A stretch of DNA of 64,000 bases from Lacisediminimonas profundi. GTDB taxonomy: Bacteria > Pseudomonadota > Gammaproteobacteria > Burkholderiales > Burkholderiaceae_D. The notes under the pieces are model-generated. The model was not told the origin of the DNA. It saw only the letters and a list, made by a program, of their open reading frames with translations, and did not search any database. Position 1 is the stretch's first letter; each line of letters begins with the position of its first letter. Below, one piece after another: positions 36,118 through 44,370 of this stretch. The stretch covers positions 186,001 through 250,000 of the forward strand of contig NZ_VTTH01000006.1 of NCBI RefSeq assembly GCF_008831265.1. The letters are read 5' to 3'. The position numbers were made by a program, and so were the translations under genes.

Positions 36118-36711
36118 TTATTCTCCTTCGTTGAACTGAAATTCGAGACAGGCAATGCAGCGACCACACGGTTCTGTGTCTCCGGTATGGCACGAGTAGG
36201 TACCGCTGACGCCCTTTTCCGTTGCAAGCCTCACAACATCGACTTTGCCAAATTCGATCAGGGGCGTCAGGACCTTGATCCGACGCCCCATCGCCGCCTC
36301 TATGGCCTGCTCTGCCTGTACAAGAAAGGGCTGACGCTGATCCGGAAACAGGCTGAACTGTTCGGCCAGCAAGCCAATGGCGACCGACGATGCGCCAACT
36401 TGATAGGCGTATGCGCTACCCATAAGCAAGAACAGCAGATTCCGGCCTGGCGTAAAAGCGTCTTCCTTGACGTCCATTCCCGTGTTCGTCAGGCCCGATG
36501 CGATAACTTGGCCGAAGCCGCTGAGGTCCATCTTCGTGGGTTCGGGTAGTCCAAGCTGCCGGTGAACGACTTGGCATGTCGCCCACTCCTTGGCGGCGGC
36601 CCGCTGTCCGTAGTCGATGAACAAGGGGAAGTGTTCGATATGGTCTGCCTTGGCCATGACACCAATCAGGGTTGAGTCCAGACCGCCCGAAACAAGATTC
36701 ACAAAGCTCAC
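36118..36711 (-). CDS. QueC-like ATP-dependent deazapurine enzyme (defence-type)
   Basis: 197-residue PP-loop protein related to 7-cyano-7-deazaguanine synthase. The ATP-binding SGGLDS is at 8-13, FTPGRN at 86-91, PDQR at 123-126 (PDCR in QueC), and the zinc site C174, C182, C185, C188 is intact. A GTG start at 36711 overlaps the OGG gene stop (GTGA); a much longer open frame upstream is only a shadow of the OGG gene. No queD, queE or folE is nearby, so it is not part of queuosine synthesis here. QueC-like proteins next to OGG- and TGT-like ones mark type IV CBASS, where the homologue is called Cap9. Confidence 0.88.
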   Translation of the reverse strand: MSFVNLVSGGLDSTLIGVMAKADHIEHFPLFIDYGQRAAAKEWATCQVVHRQLGLPEPTKMDLSGFGQVIASGLTNTGMDVKEDAFTPGRNLLFLLMGSAYAYQVGASSVAIGLLAEQFSLFPDQRQPFLVQAEQAIEAAMGRRIKVLTPLIEFGKVDVVRLATEKGVSGTYSCHTGDTEPCGRCIACLEFQFNEGE

Positions 36712-37421
36712 AGGTAGGCCTCCCGCTTTGCAACGCGCATCGTCAGCCAGGTTGCCAAATCGACGCAGCCAAGCGAGTGTCCAAATCGGGAAGCTATCTC
36801 GCGAAACGTGTCTTCGATTTCTTCGTAGCAGGACAGGCGCCCCAGCCTGTTCGGTGCAACCCTGAGCCCGCTCGTCAGATGGAGGTAATCGAGCACGTGC
36901 ACATCCAGCACGGCAAGATCGGCGCAGTAACCCACCCGCCGCAAGAAGAGGCTCGCCTGTTTGGGTCCGAAACCCCAAACGCTCAGCATCAAGGCCTTGC
37001 GCGCATCCTTGGCGCCTTCGGCGGCAAACAGCAGCCTGCGCAGGGAGTCTCCCTTGCCGTAAATCTCCGCCACCGTGGTGGCGAGCAATGACGCTAGCCG
37101 GTTCCGGAATCGGGCGTGCACCCGACGCACAGCCCCGTCCTTGCCGGCCAATGACAACGGCTGACTGAGCGCATCGAGAATCCGTGCTTCGTAGTCGGCT
37201 ATGTCTCCCAGCTTTGTAGAGAGCAGCATGCCCTGATTCCTCAGTCGGTCTGCGGTGGCCACAGCCAACTCGAACTGCATTTGGCTGCAAAAGATGCAAA
37301 TAGACGCTTCGTACAGCAGCTCGTCCTCGGTCAGCAGTCGCCAGTCCGGCGCTGAACTGCCTTGTGCATTGATCTCGCTGCACATGGCGTCAATGGTGCG
37401 ATTGATGATGTCGGCGTTCAT
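36708..37421 (-). CDS. OGG-fold (HhH-GPD) glycosylase-like protein
   Basis: 237 residues with the helix-hairpin-helix segment GFGPKQASLFLRRVG (150-164) and DVHVLDYL. Lys154 and Asp173 fall at the positions of the catalytic Lys/Asp pair of 8-oxoguanine DNA glycosylases, so base-binding or excision chemistry is plausible. It overlaps both neighbours by four bases (ATGA with the TGT-like gene, GTGA with the QueC-like gene), which ties it to the module and not to general DNA repair. OGG-like proteins occur with QueC and TGT in type IV CBASS. Confidence 0.83.
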   Translation of the reverse strand: MNADIINRTIDAMCSEINAQGSSAPDWRLLTEDELLYEASICIFCSQMQFELAVATADRLRNQGMLLSTKLGDIADYEARILDALSQPLSLAGKDGAVRRVHARFRNRLASLLATTVAEIYGKGDSLRRLLFAAEGAKDARKALMLSVWGFGPKQASLFLRRVGYCADLAVLDVHVLDYLHLTSGLRVAPNRLGRLSCYEEIEDTFREIASRFGHSLGCVDLATWLTMRVAKREAYL

Positions 37422-38398
37422 GACATTCTCCAGTCGAATGCTGCAGCGCAGTGCCGAAACACATGCGCGGGAAAGTTCAGACGGCAGAAGTCGACCACCG
37501 TCCCGTTGGCGATCGCCGCCCGCAGCCGTTGCATCCACGAAGCATAGAACTCCAGGTTATGCGCCAGCGTGCGCGCCTGAAACGAAAGCCCGGCCTCGGA
37601 CCAGGCAGTCTGTCTGGTAAAGAAGTCCGCCTGCGACAGGTGATAGAGCAGCGCCGTTTCATGATCGACAACGGTTTGGCACCATTCCAGGCCATCAAAG
37701 CTGTCCGCGCCCATCGCCGAGTACAGGGCAATCGAAATCGGGTTGCCCGTACCGAGCAGGTGCAAGGCCACGTAGCGTCCCAGTTTGTCGAGCTCGTTGC
37801 GAATGGCAACCACCGCACGGGCGCGGTCGATCACGCCATTACCAAGGCGGCGCTCTGCAACGGCCAGCATTGAAACACCAGTCTGGTTGGCGACGGCACT
37901 ACACAGACCGGGCAAGTCGCTCGCTTGGGCATGAATGATTGGCACCACCTGACACGCACCGGCCGCTGCTTGATCGTCGCTCCACCGTCCCGCCAGCAGC
38001 GCAACGTGCTCAGCGAAATCGGCAGGTGGTTGCTGCTCGTCAAAGCCGAAGGCAAGATCGCAGGGAAAGGCGCCCAACATCTTGTGGAATTCGGGCTGCA
38101 GCCATTGCTGCTTGGCATCCTTCCAGAAACTCTCGTAGTTGCCGGAATCCATCAGAGTCACCGCACCGGCATCGCGCGACGCTTGCAGCAACTTGGCGGC
38201 ATCGGCCGATTGCGTAAGAGCGGCCAGATCAAAGGCGGACACCAGGTACTGCCCATTCAAGCCCACCAGCGAGGAGAGCACCTGCAGGTAATCCTGCGGT
38301 TGCAGCGCCGTTTTCACCGATGAGATCGAGGGAAAGTAAACGGGCAGCGGGGGGGCCTTGCCGCCGATGTCCAGCTCCAGCAGACGGGCCACAGTCAT
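37418..38398 (-). CDS. TGT-like protein (tRNA-guanine transglycosylase fold, defence-type)
   Basis: 326 residues related to tRNA-guanine transglycosylases: MDSGNYESF (83-91) corresponds to the DSGGFQ motif with Asp84, LGTGNP (215-220) to the GVGTP loop, SFDGLEW (233-239) supplies the nucleophile-position Asp235, and AHNLEFY (279-285) matches the HNLxYY helix. The CxCxxC zinc cluster of true TGT enzymes is not visible. It resembles the TGT-like partner (Cap10) of type IV CBASS and also, more distantly, DpdA. Start and stop overlap its neighbours by four bases each. Confidence 0.83.
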   Translation of the reverse strand: MTVARLLELDIGGKAPPLPVYFPSISSVKTALQPQDYLQVLSSLVGLNGQYLVSAFDLAALTQSADAAKLLQASRDAGAVTLMDSGNYESFWKDAKQQWLQPEFHKMLGAFPCDLAFGFDEQQPPADFAEHVALLAGRWSDDQAAAGACQVVPIIHAQASDLPGLCSAVANQTGVSMLAVAERRLGNGVIDRARAVVAIRNELDKLGRYVALHLLGTGNPISIALYSAMGADSFDGLEWCQTVVDHETALLYHLSQADFFTRQTAWSEAGLSFQARTLAHNLEFYASWMQRLRAAIANGTVVDFCRLNFPAHVFRHCAAAFDWRMS

Positions 38399-38895
38399 CC
38401 CTTGTTCTCCGTCTTGGCGAGGGCAACGCGCCGGTTTTCGTTGAACCAGTTGGCGTGCTCCGTCGAGACGTGTTCTTCCACCCGTTCGGCAAGCTGAATC
38501 AAGCGCTCAGGTTCTGGCAAGCCGCGATAGGGGCCGGCGGCGGACAGGAAGAGATACTTCTCGTGCTTCAGCCGCTCTGCCGTGGCGCGATAGGTCACCC
38601 ACAGCGTGGAATACTGGTTCATTTGCTGCACGGCCTCCAGCAAGGCGATTGCAGTGCCCGAGATGGCCGTAGCCCATTTCGCCAGATCTGCGGGCAAGAG
38701 GCTCATCACCGGAATCAGCACTGCCAGGGCCACCTGCGCGAGCTTCAGCCGCTTGTACCAGCGTTGACTGAGCAGACTCTTGTTGTCATACCACTGCATC
38801 TGGTCTTCCAGTCGCAGCCAGGCCGGATGCGCAGCGGCAAAGTCAGGCACGGCGATACCCGGCTCCGTAGTGTTGTTGTTGTCCCTGCTGGCCAT
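38395..38895 (-). CDS. DUF4231 two-TM protein (SLATT-like candidate effector)
   Basis: 166 residues: a conserved N-terminal part (WYDNKSLLSQRWYKRLKLAQ, 35-54), two membrane helices (about 52-68 and 74-92), then WVTYRATAERLKHEKYLFLSA (99-119) and a C-terminal amphipathic helix. This is the DUF4231 pattern, grouped with SLATT proteins proposed as pore-forming effectors of nucleotide-signal defence systems. It starts 20 bases after the hsdS stop with an AAGGAGCGG ribosome-binding site, and overlaps the TGT-like gene by four bases. It probably executes membrane damage when the module is triggered. Confidence 0.85.
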   Translation of the reverse strand: MASRDNNNTTEPGIAVPDFAAAHPAWLRLEDQMQWYDNKSLLSQRWYKRLKLAQVALAVLIPVMSLLPADLAKWATAISGTAIALLEAVQQMNQYSTLWVTYRATAERLKHEKYLFLSAAGPYRGLPEPERLIQLAERVEEHVSTEHANWFNENRRVALAKTENKG

Positions 38896-38915
38896 AGCGT
38901 TCCGCTCCTTATTCT

Positions 38916-40055
38916 TCAGTTGAACACGCGTTCCAGCGTCGCCGGGATCAGCGCGTCGTTGGCCTGGCGGATGGCGACGTGGCGAGATTTCAGTGCTGCA
39001 ATCTTGGCTTGCAGGGTATCGAAGCGACGCTGTACTGCACGAGATGGGATGGGCACCTGAATAACCATCAGCTTCTCGAGACCTAGTGTTCGGTTCCGGC
39101 CAGCTCCGCCCGGTGATGCCTCGCCAATCTTTTCCAGGCCGGCATCGGTCAGGAAGTAGTAGCGGAGAAACTCCGCCGAGATGGTATCAGGATCAACGCG
39201 ACAGGTGATGAATCGATGTGAGCCGAAACGGCCCGCGTCCCCCGGCTGAGCAACGGCAATCGCACCTTCCCAAGCGAACACGTTGGAGAAAAGTAAGTCA
39301 CCGGGTTCGATACTGAACAGCCGCTTGGTGCCCACGTCGGCGCCGGTAAGCGGTGGTTTGTGAAACGTGCCTTTGCCAAAAGAGCGGATACCCAACTCCG
39401 GATAGCTGCCTTCAAGTTCGATGGCCACTTCCCTGCGCACCAGCGGTGCCACTTCCGCCATCGGCCGCAAGGGTGCATTGGCGATGGCATCACGGAAGCT
39501 CACAGCCAGGAGCCGGTCAGCATCGCGCTCGATGGCGCCGAGGTGTTCGTTCACCTGCCGTGCCTTGTCGGCCAGCGTGTCGAGGCGGCTGACGATGGCT
39601 TGTTGTTCGGCGAGCGGTGGCAGGCTGACTTCCATACGGAGGAATGCATCTTCCTGGAGATATCGCCGGTTTGTGGTTCCATCGCTCCCACGTACACATG
39701 CGTCAACAAATGCCGGACTTCGAGACAGGTACCTGAAAAACGACGGGGCAACACGATCTAGATCGAAGTCGAAGACCCAGAAGTTTCCAGTTACGATAGC
39801 TTTGTCGCACTCTTGAGGAATTACTCCAAAAGCCCCGTTTCGTGCGTCAATTTTTGAAAGAACAAACTGGCCGGTTCGCGCGATAAATTGACGCTTTGTT
39901 CCGATCTCCGAACCCAAGGCTCTATCTCGAAGCAACACGCCATTTCCATTCATGCGAATGGTCACTCGGCTGTAGGTCGTTAGGTCATCAATCGCGATAT
40001 CGTCCTTCACGCGAGTGAGCAACTGCCCGAACGGAATGCTCTGCCACTGCCTCAT
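38916..40055 (-). CDS. hsdS: Type I restriction-modification specificity subunit
   Basis: 379 residues with two target-recognition domains, each followed by a conserved helix: LPPLAEQQAIVSRLDTLADKA after the first (about 150-170), and IPSRAVQRRFDTLQAKIAALK near the C terminus. The reading frame is intact. It overlaps the hsdM stop by four bases. It determines the methylation and restriction sequence of the R-M complex. Given the frameshifts in hsdM and hsdR, it may now have no functional partner. Confidence 0.9.
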   Translation of the reverse strand: MRQWQSIPFGQLLTRVKDDIAIDDLTTYSRVTIRMNGNGVLLRDRALGSEIGTKRQFIARTGQFVLSKIDARNGAFGVIPQECDKAIVTGNFWVFDFDLDRVAPSFFRYLSRSPAFVDACVRGSDGTTNRRYLQEDAFLRMEVSLPPLAEQQAIVSRLDTLADKARQVNEHLGAIERDADRLLAVSFRDAIANAPLRPMAEVAPLVRREVAIELEGSYPELGIRSFGKGTFHKPPLTGADVGTKRLFSIEPGDLLFSNVFAWEGAIAVAQPGDAGRFGSHRFITCRVDPDTISAEFLRYYFLTDAGLEKIGEASPGGAGRNRTLGLEKLMVIQVPIPSRAVQRRFDTLQAKIAALKSRHVAIRQANDALIPATLERVFN

Positions 40056-41759
40056 CCCTGCACCTCGGCTACCAGCGCTTCGATCTCGCTGAGCAGGCGC
40101 AGCACGTCCTCTTCCCCGGCGCGCATGGCGGCCACCAGATCCTTCGGATCGGCATGTTCCAGCCCTTCGGCGGCGTGCGGATTCTTCAGGTCCAGGTTGT
40201 AGATCGGCCAGTAGAACGCGTCGCCCTCGGCCTGCGCGGCCTTGGCGGCGGCTTCATGGGCTTGCTGGCGGGTTTTCAGCTCGCGCAACTGCGCGTGCAG
40301 CGCGGCCTTGTCGCCAATGGCGGCGTTGCTGATGGTCTGCTCCAGCTCACGGAGCGGTTTGCCCAGTGCCAGCGCACTGGCGCGTTCGGCCTCGGCCCGT
40401 TGCCAGTTTGGCGTCGCGGTCTCGATGGCAGTGGCGCGTCTGGCAGCGAAGTCCACGCGCCAGGCCTGCGGGCTTTCCTCGCGCATGTTCCACCAGTCGA
40501 TCACCGGTGGGACCGCCGCGCTGGAAGAACAGCAGGTTGGCCGGGATGTCGGTGTAGGGTGCGAACACGCCCTGCGGCAGGCGCACGATGGTGTGCAGCC
40601 GGAACTCCTTGAGCATCTCCTCCTTGATGGCGGCGCTGATGCCATCGCCGAACAGGGTGCCGTTGGGCACCACCACGGCCGCGCGGCCTCCCTGCTCGGT
40701 ACCGTGCCCGGCGTAGCGCAGCTTGCGCATGATGTATTGCAGGAACAGCAGCGCGGTTTCCGCCGTCTGCATGTTGGCCGGGAAGTTGGCTTTGATGCCG
40801 GCTTCCTCCTCGCCGCCAAAAGGCGGGTTGGTGAGGATCACGTCCACCCGCTCGCTGTGGCCGATCTCGGTGATGCGCCGCTCCAGCGTATTGCCGTAGG
40901 CGATCTGCGGCGCTTCCAGTCCGTGTAGCAACAGGTTCATCTGCGCCAGCATGTAGGGCAGCGGCTTGGCCTCCTGGCCGAACAGGGTGTCGCGCTGCAG
41001 GGTGCGGCGCTGGTCCGGGTTTGTCACTTGTTCGGCAATGTGGTCGTAGGCCTCCACCAGAAAGCCACCGGTGCCACAGGCAGGATCGAGCACGGTTTCG
41101 CCAAGCCGTGGATCGCTCACCTGCACCATGAAGCGCACCACCGGGCGTGGGGTGTAGAACTCGCCCGAGTCGCCGGCGGCGTCGCGCATCTCGCGCAGCA
41201 TGGATTCGTACAGATGCGAGAGGGTGTGAATCTCCTCGCTACTGCTGAAGTGGATGCCGTTGATCTTGTTGATGATGTCGCGCAGCAGGTAGCCGCTGAC
41301 CATGCGGTTCTGCACGCGGCGAAACACGTTGGCAATGACCTCGCGCTGGCTGCCTTTCTCGCCACTGCCGGCCAGCCCGCGCAGATATGCGAACAGGCCC
41401 GCACCGCGTGAGCCGTCTGCGCGGTGACATTCGTCCTGGTTGATGAAGGCCAGCAGTTCGTCGCCCGTCAGCCAATCCTCGCGTGCGGCCCAGTCACGCC
41501 AGCGGTATGGCGTTTCGATAATGGGGTGGTAGGGCTTGCCATCGAGCTCGGCTTCCTCCTCGTGGACGACTTCGAGATCGTCGAGGAACTTGAGGAACAT
41601 CACCCAGGTGAGCAGCGGCAGGCGGTCGACGTCGCCGTTGAGCCCCTTGTCCTTGCGCAGAATATTGCGGGCGCTGCCAATCAGCGCCGACAGGTTGTCG
41701 CGCGTGGTCAGCGGCGGCTTGGCGCGTTTGGTTCTTGGTTTTTTTTCGGTTGCGGCCAT
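40052..41759 (-). pseudogene. hsdM: Type I DNA methyltransferase subunit, frameshifted
   Basis: About 568 codons in two frames. The first part (from ATG 41759) contains the HsdM N-terminal helical domain (LLTWVMFLKFLDDLE), SAM motif DPACGTGGFLVEAYDHI and catalytic NPPFGG. After NLLFFQRGGPT the frame shifts near 40505; the continuation IDWWNMREESPQAWRVDF and the C-terminal helices follow in another frame down to 40052. A 1-base insertion or 2-base deletion explains it. The truncated product would keep the catalytic motifs but lose the C-terminal HsdS-binding helices. A sequencing error is not excluded. Confidence 0.85.
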
Positions 41760-41773
41760 TCAGGAGATTCTCG

Positions 41774-44172
41774 TCATTGGTAAAGGGCCGTCTGCAGGCG
41801 CGAGACGGCTTCCTTGAAAGGTTTGATGCCGCCGAAATGCTGGGTGGCGATTTCGGAGGGGCTGCCGAAGCGGTCAAAAGGTTGAACCTTCATCAGCTCG
41901 GACAGGGTGCTGAACTGGATGATGCCGCGCTCGATGTACTTGTCGAGCAGCAGCGTGAGGATTTCGCGGGCCGATTCGCCGTATTGGCCGAACAGGTCTT
42001 GTGCCGCCTTCCTGGCCTGCTCGGCGCGCTGACGGCGGGTGAGTAATGGCGCGTTCCAGGCCAGATGGCACAACAGGTCGAAGGGGTCGGCGTCGGGCTG
42101 GTCGGCGCTGGCAGCCAGTTCCTCGAAGCTGATGCCGCGCTCGGTAAGTTCGCGCAGTACATCGGCGCGGGTGTCGGGGTTGGCCCAGGCTGATTGCAGC
42201 GCATCGCGGGTTGGGTACAGGGTGCGCACGGTGCGGCCCGAGTATTCTGTGTACTTGACCACCTGGAGCTTCTTGCCGTCGGTATCGAGGTCGTAGACCA
42301 GATGGCCGATCACCTCGACGTCGCCGCCATCGACGTAGAACTTACGCGGTTCTTCAGGCGGCTCGGTCAGGATTTCACCCTGGCCTTCGTCGGTTTCAGT
42401 AGTGTCGACGGCGTAGTCGGCCGGCGGTTCTTCAACACCGGGCGGCGTTTCGACGACGGTATCGACGGTTTCACCGGCATCGTCGATGGTCACTTCCTCG
42501 ATGCGCGCAGGATCGCCATCGAAATCTGGATCGGCGAAGTGTCGGGTGGCGGTGCCGGTGAAGTCGATGATGTTGAAGTATTCCTTGCCGTAATCGACCT
42601 TCAGCCGCGTGCCGCGCCCGATGATTTGCTTGAACTCGGAACGGGAGCCGACCACGCGCGCCAGCACCACATTCTTGACCATCTCGGCGTCGACGCCGGT
42701 GGTCAGCAATTGCGAGGTGGTCAGGATCACCGGCGTGAGTTTGTCCACGTCCTGAAAGTGCGCGAGGTGGGTGAGGCCAATGGCGCCTTCGTCGGCGGTC
42801 ACGCGGCAGACGTAGTCGGGGTATTGCTTGACCAGATCGCTGTTGAGGTTGACCAATTCCTGGCGTATTTCGGCAGCGTGTTCCTGGTCGACACAGAACA
42901 CGATGGTCTTGGCGAAGCGGTCGGTGCCCTTGAGGAAGTCTGCAAGGTGCTTGGCAATTGCCTTGGTGCGCGCACGCAGGGCGATCACGCGCTCGAAGTC
43001 CTTGGTCTGGTATTCGTCGTCCGGCACGGGTCGGCCGAAGCGGTCGAGTTCGTCCTTGGACGGGCGCCAGCCGGCGGCATCCACGGTGGTGATGACGCGG
43101 TGCACGCGATAGGGCGCGAGAAAGCCATCCTCGATGCCCTGGCGCAGACTGTAGGTGTAGACCGGATTACCAAAATACTCGTAGCTGTCGCGGGCCTCCT
43201 CGCGCAGTGGCGTGGCCGTCATGCCGAATTGCACGGCGGGGGCAAAGTAGTCGAGTACCGCGCGCCAGTTGCTGTCATTGCGGCTGGAGCCACGATGACA
43301 TTCGTCGATGATGATCAGATCGAAGAAGTCCGGTCGGTATTGGCGAAACACCTCTTCGTTGGCGGTGGACAGTGCCTGATAGATGCCGAAGTACATGTCC
43401 CGACTCTGGCTCACATCGCCACCGGCAATCTTGTGGCGGGCGTCTCCGAACGGCGCGAACATCTTGGCCATCGGGTCATCGACCAGGATATTGCGGTCGG
43501 CCAGGAACAGGATTTTCGGGCGGCGGTATTCGCCGGTGCGATTCCAGCGGCTGTTCCACAGCTTCCAGCAGAGCTGAAACGCCACGCAGGTCTTGCCGGT
43601 GCCTGTGGCCAGGGTCGCGAGGATGCGCTTCTGACCCAGCATGATGGCCTCGACCACGCGGTTGATCGTAATCTGCTGGTAGTAGCGCGGCACCTTGCCG
43701 GAGACCAGGTTGAACGGTTCGAGCAAGTGGGGCGTGGCGGGAGCGGGCAGCGCTGTCGCGGCTGTCAGACGCTGCCAGAGTTCGGCCGGTGTGGCGAAGC
43801 GGTCCACCTCGCGCTCGATGCCGGTGGTGTAGTCGATCTCGATGATGCGGTGGCCGTTGGTGGCGCGAACTTCAGGCCGAGGATCTCGGCATACTCTTTG
43901 GCCTGTTGCACTCCGGTTTCTGCCGGCAGCCCAAGCTCCTTCGCTTCCACGACGGCCAGTGGGTAATCCCGCCGGTAGTACAGCAGGTAGTCGGCACGCT
44001 TCTGCTTGCCACGGCGCACACGGCCGCCGGCGACGATGATGCGGCCGTTGGTAAAGGTGCGCTGCTCGCCGATCACGTGCGGAGCGCTGCCCCATCCAGC
44101 ATCAACCAGCTTTGGCGTGACGAGCTCCCGGCAGGTATCCGCCTCGGTCATGATCTGTGTCGTTGCCGTCAT
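41774..44172 (-). pseudogene. hsdR: Type I restriction endonuclease subunit (EcoEI type), frameshifted
   Basis: About 800 codons, the EcoEI-type length. The N-terminal nuclease part has ADYLLYYRRDYPLAVVEAKE (Asp...Glu-x-Lys) and IGEQRTF. Near 43866 the frame shifts (one missing base) after EILGLKFA; the second frame continues ATNGHRIIEIDYTTGIERE, Walker A ATGTGKT, DECH box IIIDECHRGS, and the EcoEI_R_C-type C terminus. The shift separates nuclease from helicase. Start taken at ATG 44172 (GTG 44181 possible). Upstream lies a cluster of TTTGGCKCA repeats. Confidence 0.87.
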
Positions 44173-44229
44173 CGAGGCCACCTGTTCTGATCTTCAGTCA
44201 TCCCCTCTACGGCATGGCGAAGAGGTGCG

Positions 44230-44370
44230 TTTGGCGCATTGCTTTGGCTCAGAGATCTGTGGTGAGCCAAAATACAAGTCGCGCCAGGACAAAGGGTTAC
44301 AGCAATTTTTTCGCCTTTTTGCACGACAGCTTGGCGCAAGTCGGGCAGATAGGCCCCGGTTTGAGCCAAA
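44230..44370. promoter_or_regulatory. Cluster of TTTGGC(T/G)CA half-sites upstream of hsdR
   Basis: TTTGGCGCA at 44230, TTTGGCTCA at 44243, its inverse TGAGCCAAA at 44263, a related TTGGCGCAA at 44331, and TGAGCCAAA again at 44362. The pair at 44243/44263 forms a 9-bp inverted repeat with an 11-base spacer. The cluster fills the 198-base gap between the AlbA-type gene and hsdR, where the R-M promoter should be, so it looks like an operator array. Confidence 0.55.

Noticed and set aside
36118-37383. A 421-residue QueC protein with a long N-terminal extension
   Set aside because: The first 224 codons only read the OGG gene in another frame. GTG 36711 overlapping the OGG stop gives a normal QueC-like start just before the PP-loop.
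35615-38895. A dpd-type DNA 7-deazaguanine modification cluster, QatABCD or Thoeris
   Set aside because: No dpdB/C-type genes, queD, queE or folE; no QatA ATPase or TatD gene; no ThsA (SIR2/macro) gene. The OGG plus TGT plus QueC set fits type IV CBASS better.
42194-43966. A 590-residue plus-strand open frame
   Set aside because: It is the antisense of hsdR, with no family features and biased composition from GC-rich codons. The same applies to long antisense frames at 1571-3127, 14811-16046 and 21320-22561.
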